Shown: one piece after another, positions 21,977 to 29,627 of the stretch | Numbering within the stretch: the first letter of the stretch is position 1 | Layout: the number at the start of each line of letters is the position of its first letter | IMG/VR virus record: IMGVR_UViG_3300028809_000015 | Coordinates: 1 to 61,006 of that record | Length of the DNA stretch: 61,006 nucleotides | Reading direction: 5' to 3' (one strand) | DNA from: a virus | Translations under genes and position numbers: made by a program | Notes under the pieces: generated by a model | Databases searched by the model: none | The model's input: only the letters and a program-made list of their open reading frames with translations | Told to the model about the DNA's origin: nothing

Positions 21977-21996
21977 TATACTGTGCATACATACAG
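21977..21996 (+). promoter_or_regulatory. LexA box overlapping a -10 element
   Basis: CTGT-GCATACAT-ACAG (21981-21996) fits the CTGT-N8-ACAG LexA consensus exactly, flanked by TA...CA. A rightward -10 TATACT (21977-21982) overlaps it; the -35 (GTGATT near 21954) is weak. The box lies 120 bp upstream of the gene at 22118. SOS control of that gene is inferred. Confidence 0.7.
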
Positions 21997-22117
21997 CACT
22001 CTTCTGATCCCCGCAGACCTTCGGCCAGAACCTCAGAAGTTACATTTCTTAACTGAAATTTTCATGGCAGCCACAAATTAGAGGCGTAGCCTTATCAGAC
22101 AAAGCGGTGGAGGCAAT

Positions 22118-22306
22118 ATGCAAAAGCAGCAAGACGAAGCATTGCTGGAGGCATTTCACTTAATGAATGCGGATGAACAGCAGTTCTTCTTGGAGATGGC
22201 GCAAGTACATACCGAAGGCCGAATTTCCAAAAAACCGGTATTAACGTTAGTTTTGTGTAGTTCGACCGCGCCTGTTGGCAACTCGCTTAGCCGCGGCCTT
22301 GGCTGA
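22118..22306 (+). CDS. Small gene behind a LexA box, candidate antirepressor
   Basis: A 62-residue protein from ATG 22118 with GGTGGAGG upstream. Residues 1-35 are helical and acidic (MQKQQDEALLEAFHLMNADE, QQFFLEMAQVHTEG); the rest is short and polar. The gene points towards the repressor gene and overlaps its 3' end by 60 bases. With the LexA box upstream and a repressor lacking a self-cleavage domain, a role in prophage induction is plausible. No sequence match to known antirepressors is evident. Confidence 0.6.
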   Translation: MQKQQDEALLEAFHLMNADEQQFFLEMAQVHTEGRISKKPVLTLVLCSSTAPVGNSLSRGLG

Positions 22307-22654
22307 ACTCATCAGAATTCCGCGTTCTGTTGGAGTCATGCTTTTGTATGCGTTGATTAACTCAATTATTTCTTCGGCTGTCACGTTCGCATCGTTTGCT
22401 GCTTCTGCTTGATGGAAGCGCTCTTCTTTGTTGGGCGCTCCAATCCCGACGCCCCCTTCGTTTAGCGACTCAAAAGAGATATTTAGCGCTTTCGCTAATT
22501 TTTTGACCGTCTCTGTTTCTGGCCCTTTTTTCCCGCCGCCCTTGAGTATCCGACTAATAGTCGCTTGAGGTACGCCAGACCTACGCGCCAGTTCGCTCTG
22601 CGACTCAATTTTCGCAGCCTTCATTGCCCTGTCTAGTCGGTCGCCAATAGTCAT
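22247..22654 (-). CDS. CI-like repressor, short form without peptidase domain
   Basis: A 135-residue protein. ATG 22654 is chosen because longer frames run through the operators and promoter. The HTH is IGDRLDRAMKAAKIESQSEL then ARRSGVPQATISRILKG (residues 3-40). The C-terminal part (VTAEEIIELINAYKSMTPTE) is helical. There is no S24/LexA-type peptidase domain, so RecA-stimulated self-cleavage is not expected. The -10 TATAGT ends six bases before the ATG, so the mRNA is probably leaderless. It likely binds the sites at 22662-22735 and 16971-17012. Confidence 0.85.
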   Translation of the reverse strand: MTIGDRLDRAMKAAKIESQSELARRSGVPQATISRILKGGGKKGPETETVKKLAKALNISFESLNEGGVGIGAPNKEERFHQAEAANDANVTAEEIIELINAYKSMTPTERGILMSSAKAAAKRVANRRGRTTQN

Positions 22655-22660
22655 GCGCGA

Positions 22661-22736
22661 ACTATACATCTGCGTATATGGCGACGCAAAAATCGACTCA
22701 TTCGCGTATTGCATTATCTATCCATTCGTGTATAGT
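22661..22736. promoter_or_regulatory. Immunity control region: divergent promoters and three operators
   Basis: Operators: CTATACATCTGCGTATAT (22662-22679), CGACTCATTCGCGTATTG (22694-22711) and CTATCCATTCGTGTATAG (22718-22735); the last two are 24 bp apart, as at the early-left promoter. Rightward promoter: TTGCAT (22709-22714), 16 bp, TATAGT (22731-22736), leading directly to the Cro-like ATG at 22743. Leftward promoter: TTGCGT, 17 bp, TATAGT (22666-22661), leading directly to the repressor ATG at 22654. Both transcripts are predicted leaderless. Confidence 0.75.
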
Positions 22737-22742
22737 TGGATC

Positions 22743-22988
22743 ATGGACAAGGACATTTGCACCCTTCTAAAAGAAATCAAAGTCGAGAGCGGCTGGAGTG
22801 AGACGCATATTGCCCGCGAGATAGGCACGTCTCAGCCGACTGTAAATCGCATCCTTAATGGGCAGCTTGATTGCCAAGGAAGCACTTTGCTCTCCATTGT
22901 TAATGTGCATAAGCGAATTTGCATCGCCTCCGTTGCAAAAGTAAATGCGGCATCAAAGAAACGACGCTCCACCGATAAACAAGAGTAG
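22743..22988 (+). CDS. Cro-like HTH protein
   Basis: An 81-residue protein from ATG 22743, six bases after a TATAGT -10 element. TLLKEIKVESGWSETHIARE then IGTSQPTVNRILNGQ is a Cro/XRE helix-turn-helix. The tail is basic (ASKKRRSTDKQE). It is divergent from the repressor and first in the rightward early transcript, the usual Cro position. A strong terminator follows at 23001-23028. Confidence 0.85.
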   Translation: MDKDICTLLKEIKVESGWSETHIAREIGTSQPTVNRILNGQLDCQGSTLLSIVNVHKRICIASVAKVNAASKKRRSTDKQE

Positions 22989-23000
22989 CTCCAGGGTTCG

Positions 23001-23028
23001 CCGCTGGCTTCGGCTGGCGGTTTTTTTT
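23001..23028 (+). terminator. Terminator after the Cro-like gene
   Basis: CCGCTGGC, loop TTCG, GCTGGCGG (eight-base stem with two G-U pairs when transcribed), then eight T. It resembles the lambda tR1 position: early-right genes beyond it would need read-through or their own promoter in the AT-rich gap 23029-23154. Confidence 0.85.
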
Positions 23029-23154
23029 GGCTTGAATTTGAGTTTTTGAGATTTATCAATCGAGTTTCCAGGCAAAAAGTGTGTTTGTTTTTCAAGAATC
23101 AATTGCCGTTAAGACAGTTTCTCTTTTTTTAACCAGACCGGGTAGCCAAATAAA

Positions 23155-23619
23155 TTGAATACGTCCACCAAATTACAGGTTGTCGATCTCGATAAAAATC
23201 CTCCGGCTGATGTTGAGGTTAGAGAGTCGGATATTTCGTTCTCCAGAGAGCCGATGCATATCGACATCCCGCTAGAAAAGATCCGCGCCTGCAATACGCC
23301 GGGCGATGCATTCAAGCTGGCCTGCTGGGCGTCTGGGTTGGACGACAAGGAAATCTACTCAGAAGTGGGTATTGATGCGGGTTATTTCACAAACATAAAA
23401 AAGAATGCCGCGACCCTAAAGGCGGACAAAGAGGCTTTGTTCTGCAAGGTCGTTGGCAACCGTATCTATCCAGAGTGGCGCGCGGCACAACTTGGCTGCT
23501 CGATGGTGTCGGTTGATCGATACGAAGATCTATTGGCAATCGAAGCCGCCGCAAAAAAACTAAAGATTGAAAACGAGTTGCTGCTGTCGGTCCTCGGTCA
23601 GCGCGTGAGGTCGGCATGA
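23155..23619 (+). CDS. HTH protein in the CII position
   Basis: A 154-residue protein with a TTG start at 23155; ATG 23254 is an alternative with GAGAG before it. GDAFKLACWASGLDDKEIYS then EVGIDAGYFTNIKKNAATL is a helix-turn-helix-like segment, and KADKEALFCKVVGNRIYPEW follows, a pattern seen in Burkholderiales phages. A C-terminal coiled coil (AAKKLKIENELLLSVLGQR) suggests oligomers. Location suggests an early transcription regulator; the name is not secure. Confidence 0.75.
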   Translation: MNTSTKLQVVDLDKNPPADVEVRESDISFSREPMHIDIPLEKIRACNTPGDAFKLACWASGLDDKEIYSEVGIDAGYFTNIKKNAATLKADKEALFCKVVGNRIYPEWRAAQLGCSMVSVDRYEDLLAIEAAAKKLKIENELLLSVLGQRVRSA

Positions 23620-23693
23620 AAAGCGTAGCGCTGATAGTTGTGCTGACAGCCTGGGGCGCTATGTGCGCCATTGCGGTCGCGGCTAGTTTATAG
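23616..23693 (+). CDS. 25-residue membrane microprotein
   Basis: ATG 23616 overlaps the previous stop (ATGA) with GAGG six bases before it. The product begins MKSVALIVVLTAWGAMCAIA, one hydrophobic helix. Its stop overlaps the ribosome site of the next gene (TAGGAG). Function unknown. Confidence 0.55.
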   Translation: MKSVALIVVLTAWGAMCAIAVAASL

Positions 23694-23703
23694 GAGCGGT
23701 GCC

Positions 23704-24066
23704 ATGAAGCGGAACGTCGCCCAAAGTTCTCTCGATGCTTATTTTGGAGGTGTGAAGCAGGTCATCGCGCCGAATCAGAAGAATGTAATTCGCGCCGCCA
23801 TGTGTGTCGGCGTGAAGTACACCAGAGCAGAACTTGGGCGCATTTGCGGGTATAGCCAGACGTCGGCTGGTCGCGCAATTGGCGAGCTAATTAAAGATGA
23901 AATTGTTGTGGAAGTTGGCCGCAAGGTTTGCGATGTGAATAAAACCAACGTTGGCGCGGTAACTCTTTCTTTGGCCGAGGCGACAAATCAGAACCTCCCC
24001 ACTATTGCCAATACTGCGCCCATCCAGCAAGGGCTTTCTGATGCGCGTCAAGGGGGTGATAAGTGA
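23704..24066 (+). CDS. Winged-helix-like early protein
   Basis: A 120-residue protein from ATG 23704, which follows AGGAGCGGTGCC. The segment IRAAMCVGVKYTRAELGRIC then GYSQTSAGRAIGELIKDEIV looks like a winged-helix DNA-binding domain; the rest is polar. It overlaps the next gene by four bases. Role unknown, possibly replication or regulation. Confidence 0.65.
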   Translation: MKRNVAQSSLDAYFGGVKQVIAPNQKNVIRAAMCVGVKYTRAELGRICGYSQTSAGRAIGELIKDEIVVEVGRKVCDVNKTNVGAVTLSLAEATNQNLPTIANTAPIQQGLSDARQGGDK

Positions 24067-24497
24067 GCACTCTTGTCATCAACAGCGACGAGTCCCTGCA
24101 ACGCTTTTTTGGCATGTTGCGCGAGGATTTCGCCAAATACAAATATCTGCAAATGAACTGGAAGCGCGGCAAAGATCGCAGCGCAAAGCAGAATAGCCTT
24201 AGTCACGCATGGTACGCGCAAATGGCCCGCGAACTGCGGGAAGACGACGAGCTTGGATGGAAGTGCTACTGCAAGTTGCACCACGGCGTGCCGATCCTTC
24301 GCGCCGAAGATGCCGAGTTCCGCGAGACATACGACGGCGCAATCAAAGGCCTGACCTACGAACAGAAGCTAAAGGTCATGCGCCTATTCCCAGTCACGTC
24401 CTTAATGACCAAAGAGCAGCTATCCAAGTACGCAGAATCTGTGCAGATGGACTTTGCGCAGCGTGGCGTGCGTCTTGACTTTCCGGAGGCGAAGTGA
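24063..24497 (+). CDS. NinB-like protein
   Basis: A 144-residue protein with a GTG start overlapping the previous stop. Residues KQNSLSHAWYAQMARELRED, then GWKCYCKLHHGVPILR, then TSLMTKEQLSKYAESVQMDF and a final Q-R-G-V-R-L follow the order of landmarks in NinB/Orf proteins (QN-x-x-W, W-K, T-S-x-M, R-G-V). NinB assists RecBCD-independent recombination. NinG lies further down the same transcript. The similarity is by pattern only. Confidence 0.55.
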   Translation: MSTLVINSDESLQRFFGMLREDFAKYKYLQMNWKRGKDRSAKQNSLSHAWYAQMARELREDDELGWKCYCKLHHGVPILRAEDAEFRETYDGAIKGLTYEQKLKVMRLFPVTSLMTKEQLSKYAESVQMDFAQRGVRLDFPEAK

Positions 24498-25888
24498 TCG
24501 ATCGATACCTTGAGTTTATCAAATCAAAGCAGGCATCGTTCGTGCCTTCCGGCTTTGATTGCGGCGATCTTGGTGGTCATATGTTCGACTTCCAAAAGGC
24601 GATGGTGCAATGGGCGCTCAAGCGTGGGCGCGCCGCCTTATTCGCTGATACTGGCCTTGGTAAGACCATTATGGAATCGACATGGGCGCAGAAAGTCCAT
24701 GAACACACAGGCGCCAATGTCCTGATCGTTGCGCCGCTGTGCGTTTCTCAACAGACAGTCGAAGAAGCAGCCAAGTTTGGCATCACAATCAAATATTGCC
24801 GCTCACAGGAGGAGGTTGAGCCGGGCATCACGATCACCAACTATGAAATGCTGGAAAAGTTCGATCTGGATTCGTTCATTGCTGTCGTGCTGGATGAGTC
24901 CTCGATCATCAAGAGCCATACCAGCAAGACACGCGACTTCATCATTTCCGCTTTCCGCGATACGCCCTACAAGCTTACCGCGACCGCAACACCTAGCCCG
25001 AACGACTTCATCGAACTGGGCAATCAGGCGCAATTTCTGGGCGTGATGAGCCAGCAGGAAATGCTCGCGACGTTCTTTACTCACGATGGCGGCGATACGT
25101 CGAAATGGCGCCTTAAAGGCCACGGCAAAACCAAATTCTGGGAATGGATGGCGACCTGGGCGATCTGCGTGCGCAGCCCGGCCGATCTTGGTTTTGACGG
25201 CTCGCGGTACATCCTGCCCCCGTTGAATGTGCGTGAACACGTTGTATCTGGCGGCGAGCTTCTTGATGGGCATCTGTTCGCTACGGTGGCGATGAGCTTG
25301 TCCGAGCGCCGCGAAGCCAAGCGCAAGAGTATGGCTGACCGCATTTGTCTGGCCGCCGACATCGCCAATGCGAACAATGAACCGTGCATCGTTTGGTGTC
25401 ACTTGAACGACGAATCAGCTGCGCTCGCCAGGGAAATCAATGGCGCAGTTGAAGTAACCGGCTCCATGAAACCGACTGAGAAGGAAGAAATGATCATGGC
25501 ATTCACGCACGGCGATGCCCGCGTGATCGTGACGAAGCCATCCATCGCCGGATTCGGCATGAACTGGCAGCACTGCCGCAACATGATCTTTGCCGGCATG
25601 GATGACTCGTTCGAATCCTATTACCAGGCAGTGCGCCGTTGCTATCGCTTCGGACAGAAACGCGAAGTCAACGTGCACATCATCACCGCCGAAACCGAGG
25701 GCGCAGTGAAGGCCAACATCGAACGCAAGCAAGCGCAATCGAATGAAATGGCCGCGCAGATGGTTGACCACATGCGTGAAATCACTTGGCGCCAGATCAT
25801 TGGCGCATGCAGCAACACCGAGACATATATCGCCAGAGTTCCAATGACGGTTCCCGCCTGGCTTGTTCAAAACGTGGAGGCGGCATGA
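24494..25888 (+). CDS. SNF2-type DEAD/H helicase-like ATPase
   Basis: A 464-residue protein from GTG 24494. Walker A is ADTGLGKT (residues 51-58), motif II is L-D-E-S near residue 134 (VVLDESSIIKS), motif III is LTATATPSPND, and the C-terminal lobe has CIVWCHLNDESAALAREING then a final motif QAVRRCYRFGQKREVNVHII, the R-x-x-R-x-x-Q element of SNF2 proteins. Phage SNF2 helicases act in replication or recombination. It is followed by a methyltransferase with overlapping start. Confidence 0.88.
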   Translation: MIDRYLEFIKSKQASFVPSGFDCGDLGGHMFDFQKAMVQWALKRGRAALFADTGLGKTIMESTWAQKVHEHTGANVLIVAPLCVSQQTVEEAAKFGITIKYCRSQEEVEPGITITNYEMLEKFDLDSFIAVVLDESSIIKSHTSKTRDFIISAFRDTPYKLTATATPSPNDFIELGNQAQFLGVMSQQEMLATFFTHDGGDTSKWRLKGHGKTKFWEWMATWAICVRSPADLGFDGSRYILPPLNVREHVVSGGELLDGHLFATVAMSLSERREAKRKSMADRICLAADIANANNEPCIVWCHLNDESAALAREINGAVEVTGSMKPTEKEEMIMAFTHGDARVIVTKPSIAGFGMNWQHCRNMIFAGMDDSFESYYQAVRRCYRFGQKREVNVHIITAETEGAVKANIERKQAQSNEMAAQMVDHMREITWRQIIGACSNTETYIARVPMTVPAWLVQNVEAA

Positions 25889-26769
25889 ACGTCATCAATC
25901 AGGAAATCACCGACAAGTTCGCCCTGTATCACGCCGATTGCGTGGATACGGCGCGTGCCATTCCCGACAACTCGATCGACTTCAGTGTCTACTCGCCGCC
26001 GTTTGAGTCGCTGTATGTGTTTTCAAACTCAGAGCGAGACATGGGCAACAACGCCAGCTCAGAGGATTTTTGGGCGCACTACAATTTCCTGATTGCCGAG
26101 CATTTCCGCATCATGAAGCCTGGCCGCCTTATCGCGATCCATTGCATGAACCTGCCGACCTCGAAGGTGCGCGACGGGTATATCGGTATCAAGGACTTCC
26201 GCGGCGAAATCATTCGCGCGCACCAGAAGGCCGGGTTCATCTATCACTCCGAGGTTTGCATTTGGAAAGACCCGGTAGTCGCCATGCAGCGTACCAAGGC
26301 GCTAGGCCTGCTCTACAAACAACTCAAGAAAGACAGCGCCATGTCGCGGCAGGGTATTGCTGATTACCTGGTAGTCGTTCGCAAGCCGGGTGACAACCCC
26401 GATCCGGTTACAAAGACCGAAGACGGGTTCCGCGTTGATAAGTGGCAACAATACGCATCGCCGGTCTGGATGGACGTCAATCAAACCCGCACGCTGCAAT
26501 ATATGAGTGCCAGAGAAAGCGACGACGAGCGCCATATCTCACCGCTTCAGCTTGACGTGATTGAGCGCGCTATTGATCTGTGGACGAATCCGGATGATCT
26601 TGTTTATTCGCCGTTCGTCGGCATCGGATCGGAACTCTATACGGCATTAAAGATGGGGCGGCGAGGAGTCGGCTCAGAACTAAAGCGCAGCTACTTTGAA
26701 GTTGCTCGACGCAATCTGCTTGAGGCAAAAGCGGAGCAAGTCGACCTCTTCTCCGAGTTGGGCGCATGA
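25885..26769 (+). CDS. DNA methyltransferase (N4/N6 type)
   Basis: A 294-residue protein from ATG 25885 overlapping the helicase stop. The catalytic motif IV is S37-P-P-F40 (FSVYSPPFESL). The AdoMet-binding motif I is near residue 243 (YSPFVGIGSELYTALKMGRR), so motif IV precedes motif I (beta-class order). S-P-P-F/Y is more usual for N4-cytosine enzymes but does not exclude N6-adenine. No restriction enzyme lies nearby, so protection of phage DNA or regulation is likely. Confidence 0.88.
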   Translation: MNVINQEITDKFALYHADCVDTARAIPDNSIDFSVYSPPFESLYVFSNSERDMGNNASSEDFWAHYNFLIAEHFRIMKPGRLIAIHCMNLPTSKVRDGYIGIKDFRGEIIRAHQKAGFIYHSEVCIWKDPVVAMQRTKALGLLYKQLKKDSAMSRQGIADYLVVVRKPGDNPDPVTKTEDGFRVDKWQQYASPVWMDVNQTRTLQYMSARESDDERHISPLQLDVIERAIDLWTNPDDLVYSPFVGIGSELYTALKMGRRGVGSELKRSYFEVARRNLLEAKAEQVDLFSELGA

Positions 26770-27407
26770 CCACCTCCACCCTAAAGCCGTCCAGAAAGCC
26801 GGCAATTTCTCCGAAGCCGAAGCTGCACAAGTGCCGTGTATGCCAAGAGAAATTCCAGAGATCTCGCTCCATACAGCCGACCTGCGGAAAGATCGCATGT
26901 CAGCTTGCGTACGGCAAACAGGTAGCTGCCAAGTCTGCCGAAAAGCGGATGAAGGAGAAAAAGCGGGCAGAGGTGGCTCAAATAAAAGCGCGTAAGGATG
27001 CGATCAAGACGCGCTCTGACCATGTGCGCGAGGCGCAAGAGGCATTCAATGCGTACCGGCGTGCAGTGGCAAAGCAAGCCGGGTACGACTGCATATCAAG
27101 CGGGAAGCCATTGGACTGGAATGGGAATGGCGTCGATGCGGGGCACTACAGGAGCATTGGTTCTGCGCCCCATCTTCGATTTGACGAGAGAAACGTCCAT
27201 GCGCAATCGAAGCACGATAACCGATACCTGGCAGGTAATGCAGTGGATTACCGAATCGGCTTGATCAAGCGTATCGGGCTTGCGGAAGTCGAAGCGCTCG
27301 AAGCCGATCAAACCCCGCGTAAGTGGTCAATTGATGACCTAAAGGCAATCAAGGCTGAATACAAAGCCAAATTAAAGGCGCTGGCGATGGATAAGGGAGA
27401 GGCGTGA
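26766..27407 (+). CDS. ninG: NinG/Rap-type recombination protein
   Basis: A 213-residue protein. HKCRVCQEKFQRSRSIQPTC is the N-terminal Cys cluster. FNAYRRAVAKQAGYDCISSG then GNGVDAGHYRSIGSAPHLRF and NVHAQSKHDNRYLAGNAVDY carry the D-A-G-H-Y-R core and H-N residues of the NinG HNH-like family. NinG (Rap) acts on Holliday junctions and D-loops in lambda. Codons overlap the methyltransferase stop. Confidence 0.92.
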   Translation: MTTSTLKPSRKPAISPKPKLHKCRVCQEKFQRSRSIQPTCGKIACQLAYGKQVAAKSAEKRMKEKKRAEVAQIKARKDAIKTRSDHVREAQEAFNAYRRAVAKQAGYDCISSGKPLDWNGNGVDAGHYRSIGSAPHLRFDERNVHAQSKHDNRYLAGNAVDYRIGLIKRIGLAEVEALEADQTPRKWSIDDLKAIKAEYKAKLKALAMDKGEA

Positions 27408-28432
27408 TGCGGGATTACGCAAAGGTAAGCCCGAAGTTCTGGACGGGCGAGAGCGGCAAGAAGATGCGTGGTCAAGTCGAGGCGCAGATCGTCGCCATGT
27501 ACCTGATGTCTTCGCCTCATTCGGACATGACAGGCGTCTATACCTGCCCAATGATTTATATCGCTTACGAAACTGGCCTGGGGATGGAAGGGGCTTCGAA
27601 GGGTCTTCAAAGGCTTATCGAGACTGATTTCTGCACCTATGAAGAGGTAAGCGAAACCGTATTCGTCCACGAAATGGCGAAATACCAGATTGGCGAAGAA
27701 CTGAAGGTAAATGACAACCAAGTAAAAAGCGTCAAAAAGGCTTACGCGTCTATGAAAGGCGTGATTCGCGAGCGCTTTTTTGCCCGGTACCACATCTCTT
27801 TTCATTTGGAAGGAGTGAGCCCCTTCGAAGCCCCTTCTAAGCCCCTTCGAAGCCAAGAGCAAGAGCAGAAACAAGAGCAGAAGCAAGAGCAAGCCCAAGC
27901 AAGCGTGGGGGCTGTCACGGCTGCGCAGCTTTCCATCGCAATGCGAAAGGCCGGCGTCAACTCGCAACCTGCAGACCCACGCTTGATCGCTTTTGCCGAA
28001 CAGGGGGTTAGCGTTGAAACCGTTGAGGCGGCTTGCTCCGAGGCAAAGAAATCGAAACCGAACGAATCCATCGGTGTGGGCTACGTTGCGAAGATTCTGG
28101 AGCGCTGGGCGCGGGAAGCATCCGAGCTGAAAGCCAAAGGCGCGGTGACACCGAAGCGAGAGCCTGCATGGTGGCTAACGCCGGAAACAAAACTGGCGAA
28201 GGCTATGGAGGTGGGAGTCGGTCCCGCGAATCTCGGCGAATCAAATCCGGCATGGGAGGCGCGCATACGAGCCGCCATCGACAACGGCGGAAAGCCTCCG
28301 GTGCATAAGCAATCGCCGCCCGTCACCGTCATGGCTGCCGAGCCTAAACGGATTGAAGTTGAGCTGTCAGCAGAAGAAAAGGCTCATCGCAGTCAGGCAT
28401 TGAAAGCGGCTCTAAGTCGAGCCAGCGCATAA
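27407..28432 (+). CDS. Replication initiator-like protein (lambda O position)
   Basis: A 341-residue protein from ATG 27407, overlapping the previous stop as TGATG. The N-terminal domain (VSPKFWTGESGKKMRGQVEA, then YTCPMIYIAYETGLGMEGAS, then KGLQRLIETDFCTYEE) is a winged-helix type found in phage replication proteins. A linker rich in Q, E and K (residues about 148-165) is encoded by the repeat array at 27819-27901. The C-terminal part has a helical domain like DnaT/primosome proteins (GYVAKILERWAREASELKAK). It probably binds the embedded repeats and recruits the host helicase. Confidence 0.78.
   Translation: MRDYAKVSPKFWTGESGKKMRGQVEAQIVAMYLMSSPHSDMTGVYTCPMIYIAYETGLGMEGASKGLQRLIETDFCTYEEVSETVFVHEMAKYQIGEELKVNDNQVKSVKKAYASMKGVIRERFFARYHISFHLEGVSPFEAPSKPLRSQEQEQKQEQKQEQAQASVGAVTAAQLSIAMRKAGVNSQPADPRLIAFAEQGVSVETVEAACSEAKKSKPNESIGVGYVAKILERWAREASELKAKGAVTPKREPAWWLTPETKLAKAMEVGVGPANLGESNPAWEARIRAAIDNGGKPPVHKQSPPVTVMAAEPKRIEVELSAEEKAHRSQALKAALSRASA
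27819..27901. repeat. Candidate replication origin: iterons inside the initiator gene
   Basis: Three 11-bp tandem units (GCCCCTTCGAA, GCCCCTTCTAA, GCCCCTTCGAA; 27819-27851) are followed by a purine-rich array of hexamers of the CAAGAG type (27854-27901). A perfect 16-bp inverted copy (AAGGGGCTTCGAAGGG, 27588-27603) of 27821-27836 lies upstream in the same gene. Iterons next to a strand-biased segment inside an O-like gene are the lambda origin layout. Function is inferred. Confidence 0.6.
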
Positions 28433-28446
28433 CGGAGGAACCAAAC

Positions 28447-28695
28447 ATGACCAAAAACACAGCAGGCGACCCGGACAAGCTGATCGACGGGCTGATCGAC
28501 CACTTGAGTCTGAAAAATGACGCGGCGCTGTCTCGCGCTTTGGATGTGGCGCCGCCCGTCATCAGCAAGATCCGCAACCGCAAGCTGCCGGTGGGGCCTT
28601 CGATCCTGGTGCGGATGCACGACGTTACCGGTCTGCCGATCAACGATCTGCGCAAGATGGCTGATCTACCTATACCGGCGCGGAAGGGGAACTGA
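28447..28695 (+). CDS. HTH protein of unknown role
   Basis: An 82-residue protein from ATG 28447 with GGAGG upstream. DKLIDGLIDHLSLKNDAALS then RALDVAPPVISKIRNRKLPV is a Cro/CI-like helix-turn-helix, and PSILVRMHDVTGLPINDLRK follows as the usual fifth helix region. It may regulate the early-right genes. A similar protein type often follows phage replication genes. Confidence 0.75.
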   Translation: MTKNTAGDPDKLIDGLIDHLSLKNDAALSRALDVAPPVISKIRNRKLPVGPSILVRMHDVTGLPINDLRKMADLPIPARKGN

Positions 28696-28696
28696 A

Positions 28697-29086
28697 ATGA
28701 ACTCCAACCAGCGAGCAGAGCAGCGCAAATCCATGATCGTCGAAATCCTTGGCGCCAATGAAATGAGCCAAGACGCGATTGGCGAGCTTCTTGATGTTTC
28801 GAGGTCAACGGTTCGGAAGTACATCCTTGACCTGAAGGACGGCGGATTTATTTACGTCGCTCGATACACGGCATCCAAGCCTGGAAGCGATCTTGATACT
28901 GCGATGTACCGTGCGGGCGATCTTGAGGATGCCCCGATGCCGGAAAAAGTCAAAGTGTGGCACGAACGGTTTCTGGCGACGATACAGAAAAAACAAGATG
29001 CTGCGCCCAAGCCGCGCATCAATATTCACCGCCACTGGATGGATGTGGCTCTGTTTGGCGAGTACCAGCCATGTGCACCGACCTAA
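28697..29086 (+). CDS. Winged-helix early protein
   Basis: A 129-residue protein from ATG 28697 (GGGGA upstream). RKSMIVEILGANEMSQDAIG then ELLDVSRSTVRKYILDLKDG is a winged helix-turn-helix of the type that recognises DNA with an S-R-S-T-V-R helix. The C-terminus (VWHERFLATIQKKQDAA) is basic. It overlaps the next gene by 16 bases. Probably a regulator. Confidence 0.72.
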   Translation: MNSNQRAEQRKSMIVEILGANEMSQDAIGELLDVSRSTVRKYILDLKDGGFIYVARYTASKPGSDLDTAMYRAGDLEDAPMPEKVKVWHERFLATIQKKQDAAPKPRINIHRHWMDVALFGEYQPCAPT

Positions 29087-29322
29087 ACACAGACATCTGC
29101 TGCCGATCCTGCCAACTGGCGGCGAATAGCCATGGATCGGCGGTTGATTACTGGTGTGTCGATTGCTGTGTACGGATGCTTTCGAGGCAAGTGACGGACG
29201 AAATGGTGGACGGACATCTTCGGAGCATCGAGCGGATTACAACGGAGAGGCCGGAGCATGCGGTGAAGGTGAAAGCAAAGTGGGGCGAGCTTGTGGCGAA
29301 ACGGGAAATTAAGGGGAAATGA
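29071..29322 (+). CDS. Small zinc-ribbon-like protein
   Basis: An 83-residue protein from ATG 29071, inside the end of the previous gene. Cys pairs ICCRSC and WCVDCC separated by 17 residues look like a zinc ribbon. The C-terminal half is helical and basic (HAVKVKAKWGELVAKREIKG). Function unknown, nucleic-acid or protein binding possible. Confidence 0.7.
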   Translation: MCTDLNTDICCRSCQLAANSHGSAVDYWCVDCCVRMLSRQVTDEMVDGHLRSIERITTERPEHAVKVKAKWGELVAKREIKGK

Positions 29323-29471
29323 TGATTGAAATAATAAAAACACTCGTGGTCCTGTTAGCTGCGGGCATATGCGCCGGATTGTGCGGATTCGCGATCGCAT
29401 TTTGTCTGGCGGATCAAGTGGAGAGTGTGGATCAATGCCGGACGCTAAACGAAATGGTCAACCGCAAATGA
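29319..29471 (+). CDS. Small membrane protein
   Basis: A 50-residue protein beginning with two ATGs (29319 and 29322), overlapping the previous stop. MIEIIKTLVVLLAAGICAGL then CGFAIAFCLAD is one long hydrophobic helix, followed by a short polar tail. The end overlaps the next start as ATGA. Function unknown. Confidence 0.65.
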   Translation: MMIEIIKTLVVLLAAGICAGLCGFAIAFCLADQVESVDQCRTLNEMVNRK

Positions 29472-29626
29472 CCTGGCTAACCAATCCCGCCATCTTTCTA
29501 TGGGCCGTCATCGTGCTATTTGCCCTATCTGCTGGCCGGTATGCATGGAATTTGGACTGGCCGAATGCGGGTTATTCCGCATGCGCTGCTCTGCTTAACG
29601 TATTTGTGGTGATGGGAGGGAAGTGA
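29468..29626 (+). CDS. Small two-helix membrane protein
   Basis: A 52-residue protein from ATG 29468 overlapping the previous stop. Two hydrophobic segments (AIFLWAVIVLFALSAGRYAW and YSACAALLNVFVVMGG) predict a membrane hairpin. Co-transcribed with 29319-29471. Function unknown. Confidence 0.65.
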   Translation: MTWLTNPAIFLWAVIVLFALSAGRYAWNLDWPNAGYSACAALLNVFVVMGGK

Positions 29627-29627
29627 G

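Noticed and set aside
27854-27901. CRISPR-like reading of the hexamer repeats
   Set aside because: Units are 6 bp with no spacers and encode a Q/E/K linker; better explained as origin-associated repeats.
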